From Nocardioidaceae bacterium (GTDB lineage: Bacteria; Actinomycetota; Actinomycetes; Propionibacteriales; Nocardioidaceae), in NCBI GenBank assembly GCA_020438665.1, contig JAGQUE010000077.1, positions 5,014-10,680 on the forward strand: a DNA stretch of 5,667 nt, given 5' to 3'. The position numbers and the translations under genes were made by a program. Below the pieces are notes generated by a model. It had not been told where the DNA came from. It was given only the letters and a program-made list of their open reading frames with translations, and did no database searches. Shown here one piece after another: positions 4,754 through 5,667 of the stretch. Position 1 is the stretch's first letter, and every line of letters begins with the position of its first letter.

Positions 4754-5383
4754 ATGACGCCGTACGTCTCCACGACCGAGGACCTAGCACTGCACGGCGT
4801 CCGGATCCTGGGGTTCGCGTCATCGGGTCGCGTCGCCGCCCGCTTCGGGCTCGCCGCCGACGAGGTCGACGAGATGCTGCTGGATCACGAGGCGCGCGGC
4901 TGGGTCACCCAGTCGGCCTTCGGCGGAACGTGGGGCTGGTCGCTCACCGCGCCGGGGCGCGAGGAGAACGAGCGTCGCCTCGCTGCTGAGCTGGCCGCCG
5001 CGGCGGCACGACCGGTCGTCGCGGCGGCCTACCAGACCTTCCTGCCGCTCAACCTGCGGCTGACCCGGGCGATCACCGACTGGCAGATCCGGCCGACCCG
5101 GCTGGAGCCGATGGCGGCCAACGACCACGCGGACTTCGCCTGGGACCAGCGAGTCCTGCGATCGCTCACGACGATCGGTGGCGAGCTGCGGCTCGTCGTG
5201 GACCCGGTCGCCTCGCTGCTCGGCCGGTTCGCGGGGTACGCCGACCGCTACGCCGACGCGCTGCTGCACGTCGAACACGGCCAACGGGGGTGGCTCGATG
5301 CCCCGGACCGCGAGTCGGTCCACACGGCGTGGATGCAGCTGCACGAGGACCTGATCGCGACTCTCGGCATCGAACGCGGCTAG
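4754..5383 (+). CDS. Winged-helix (MarR-like) putative transcriptional regulator
   Basis: This 209-residue protein has two parts. Residues about 9-75 look like a winged helix-turn-helix: LALHGVRILGFASSGRVAAR, then FGLAADEVDEMLLDHEARGWV as the recognition region, then a wing GGTWGWSLTAPGREE. The C-terminal part is an all-helical domain with FLPLNLRLTRAITDWQIRP (residues 96-114) and NDHADFAWDQRVL (from 123). I recall this combination (N-terminal HTH, then FLxLN..TDWQ and NDHxDxxWD) in actinobacterial proteins annotated as transcriptional regulators. A similar C-terminal domain also occurs, from memory, attached to PEP/pyruvate-binding enzymes. That recollection is unverified, and the domain's ligand is unknown. 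The gene is translationally linked to the ATPase (13-bp gap, Shine-Dalgarno in the stop codon). The in-frame start at 4670 would overlap the ATPase by 71 bp and lacks support. All four Tyr codons are TAC, unlike the neighbouring genes. The gene ends ten bases before repeat array 2. Confidence 0.78.
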   Translation: MTPYVSTTEDLALHGVRILGFASSGRVAARFGLAADEVDEMLLDHEARGWVTQSAFGGTWGWSLTAPGREENERRLAAELAAAAARPVVAAAYQTFLPLNLRLTRAITDWQIRPTRLEPMAANDHADFAWDQRVLRSLTTIGGELRLVVDPVASLLGRFAGYADRYADALLHVEHGQRGWLDAPDRESVHTAWMQLHEDLIATLGIERG

Positions 5384-5392
5384 CCGCAGGCC

Positions 5393-5480
5393 CCGGGCAC
5401 CTCGGCGGGCAGTTCCGGGCACCTCGGCGGGCAGCCCCGGGCACGTCGGGGGGCAGTTCCGGGCACGTCGGCGGGTCAGG
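5393..5480 (-). repeat. 22-bp tandem repeat array 2 (four copies), inverted relative to array 1
   Basis: Four units of exactly 22 bp begin at 5393, 5415, 5437 and 5459. Each begins CCGGGCAC(C/G)TCGG, continuing CGGGCAG in units 1 and 2 and GGGGCAG in unit 3, with tails TT, CC, TT; unit 4 is altered at its end (CGGGTCAGG). Units 1 and 2 contain CCGGGCACCTCG, the exact reverse complement of the CGAGGTGCCCGG core of array 1, at the same period. Strand is given as minus because array 1 is called plus. The array fills the gap between the convergent genes ending at 5383 and 5476, and unit 4 runs over the stop codon of the minus-strand gene. No strong hairpin plus U-tract is evident, so it is not called as a terminator. 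Confidence 0.94.
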
Positions 5481-5667
5481 GGAGGACGGGGTCGAGGCCG
5501 AGCCAGCGGGCGAGGGAGTCGACCTCGTCACGGACCGCGGCGCGGGTGGCGCGGTCGAAGGGTTCGTCCTCGTGGAGGGCGTGGACGAGCAGCTCTCCGG
5601 CCTCCCGGTCGGCGGTGGCGTCGAGCTTGCCGAGCAGCCGGTCGCCGACCAGGACCGGCATCGCCCA
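5476..5667 (-). CDS. Partial winged-helix protein, YcaQ-like (C-terminus only)
   Basis: The last 63 residues of a minus-strand gene that enters from the right edge; the first complete codon encodes Trp, followed by AMPVLVGDRLLGKLDATADR. This matches the C-terminal part of the winged-helix family containing the interstrand-crosslink DNA glycosylase YcaQ/AlkX (HTH_42 type): a hydrophobic strand, GDRLLGKLD, then ADREAGELLV, a strand with an HEDEPF turn, and a C-terminal helix DEVDSLARWLGL. The catalytic region (the QxD motif in YcaQ) lies outside the window, so whether this is a glycosylase or a catalytically silent relative is unknown. The stop TGA (5478-5476, minus strand) falls inside the last unit of repeat array 2. 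The gene converges on the winged-helix regulator gene. Confidence 0.75.
   Translation of the reverse strand, partial: WAMPVLVGDRLLGKLDATADREAGELLVHALHEDEPFDRATRAAVRDEVDSLARWLGLDPVLP

Overview
The window is very GC-rich, with mostly G/C at third codon positions, short intergenic gaps, GTG starts and TAnnnT -10 boxes placed for leaderless transcripts. Together with the protein families this points to an actinobacterium. Nocardioidaceae (Nocardioides-like) is my best guess, from recalled similarity only, not from a search. The region looks chromosomal. I see no transposase, integrase, tRNA, rRNA or CRISPR array.

Layout. Positions 1-167 (minus) hold the N-terminal part of a possible EcsC-like protein, divergent from aat (246-935, plus), the leucyl/phenylalanyl-tRNA--protein transferase of the N-end rule. 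A small predicted lipoprotein follows (991-1419, plus). It converges on a divergent Fpg/Nei-family DNA glycosylase (1452-2318, minus). Upstream of that on the same strand is a YiiX/Peptidase_C92-like permuted papain-fold protein (2386-3051, minus). After a repeat-filled divergent intergenic region come a small membrane protein (3265-3471, plus), an AAA/STAND-like ATPase with a C-terminal winged helix (3556-4740, plus), and a tightly linked winged-helix protein (4754-5383, plus). The window ends in the C-terminus of a convergent YcaQ-like winged-helix protein (5476-5667, minus).

The most striking non-gene structure is a pair of 22-bp tandem repeat arrays. Array 1 (3102-3233, six copies plus a decayed one) sits between two divergent promoters. 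Array 2 (5393-5480, four copies) fills a convergent gene gap. They share a 12-bp core, CCGGGCACCTCG, in opposite orientation, the same 22-bp period and a similar alternation of unit variants. They bracket the small-membrane-protein/ATPase/winged-helix block.

A second pattern is regulatory. Five genes have TAnnnT, exactly six bases, then the start codon (starts 167, 246, 2318, 3265, 3556). A sixth (3051) is a near match. This is the geometry of leaderless mRNAs. The two genes that sit second in a same-strand pair (991, 4754) instead have clear Shine-Dalgarno sequences. The ATPase promoter also carries a 12-bp palindrome where the -35 element should be.

Functional links are mostly weak: aat and the glycosylase are housekeeping genes. 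The ATPase and winged-helix genes, 13 bp apart with a Shine-Dalgarno overlapping the stop codon, are the only pair that clearly looks like a functional unit, and its role is unknown.
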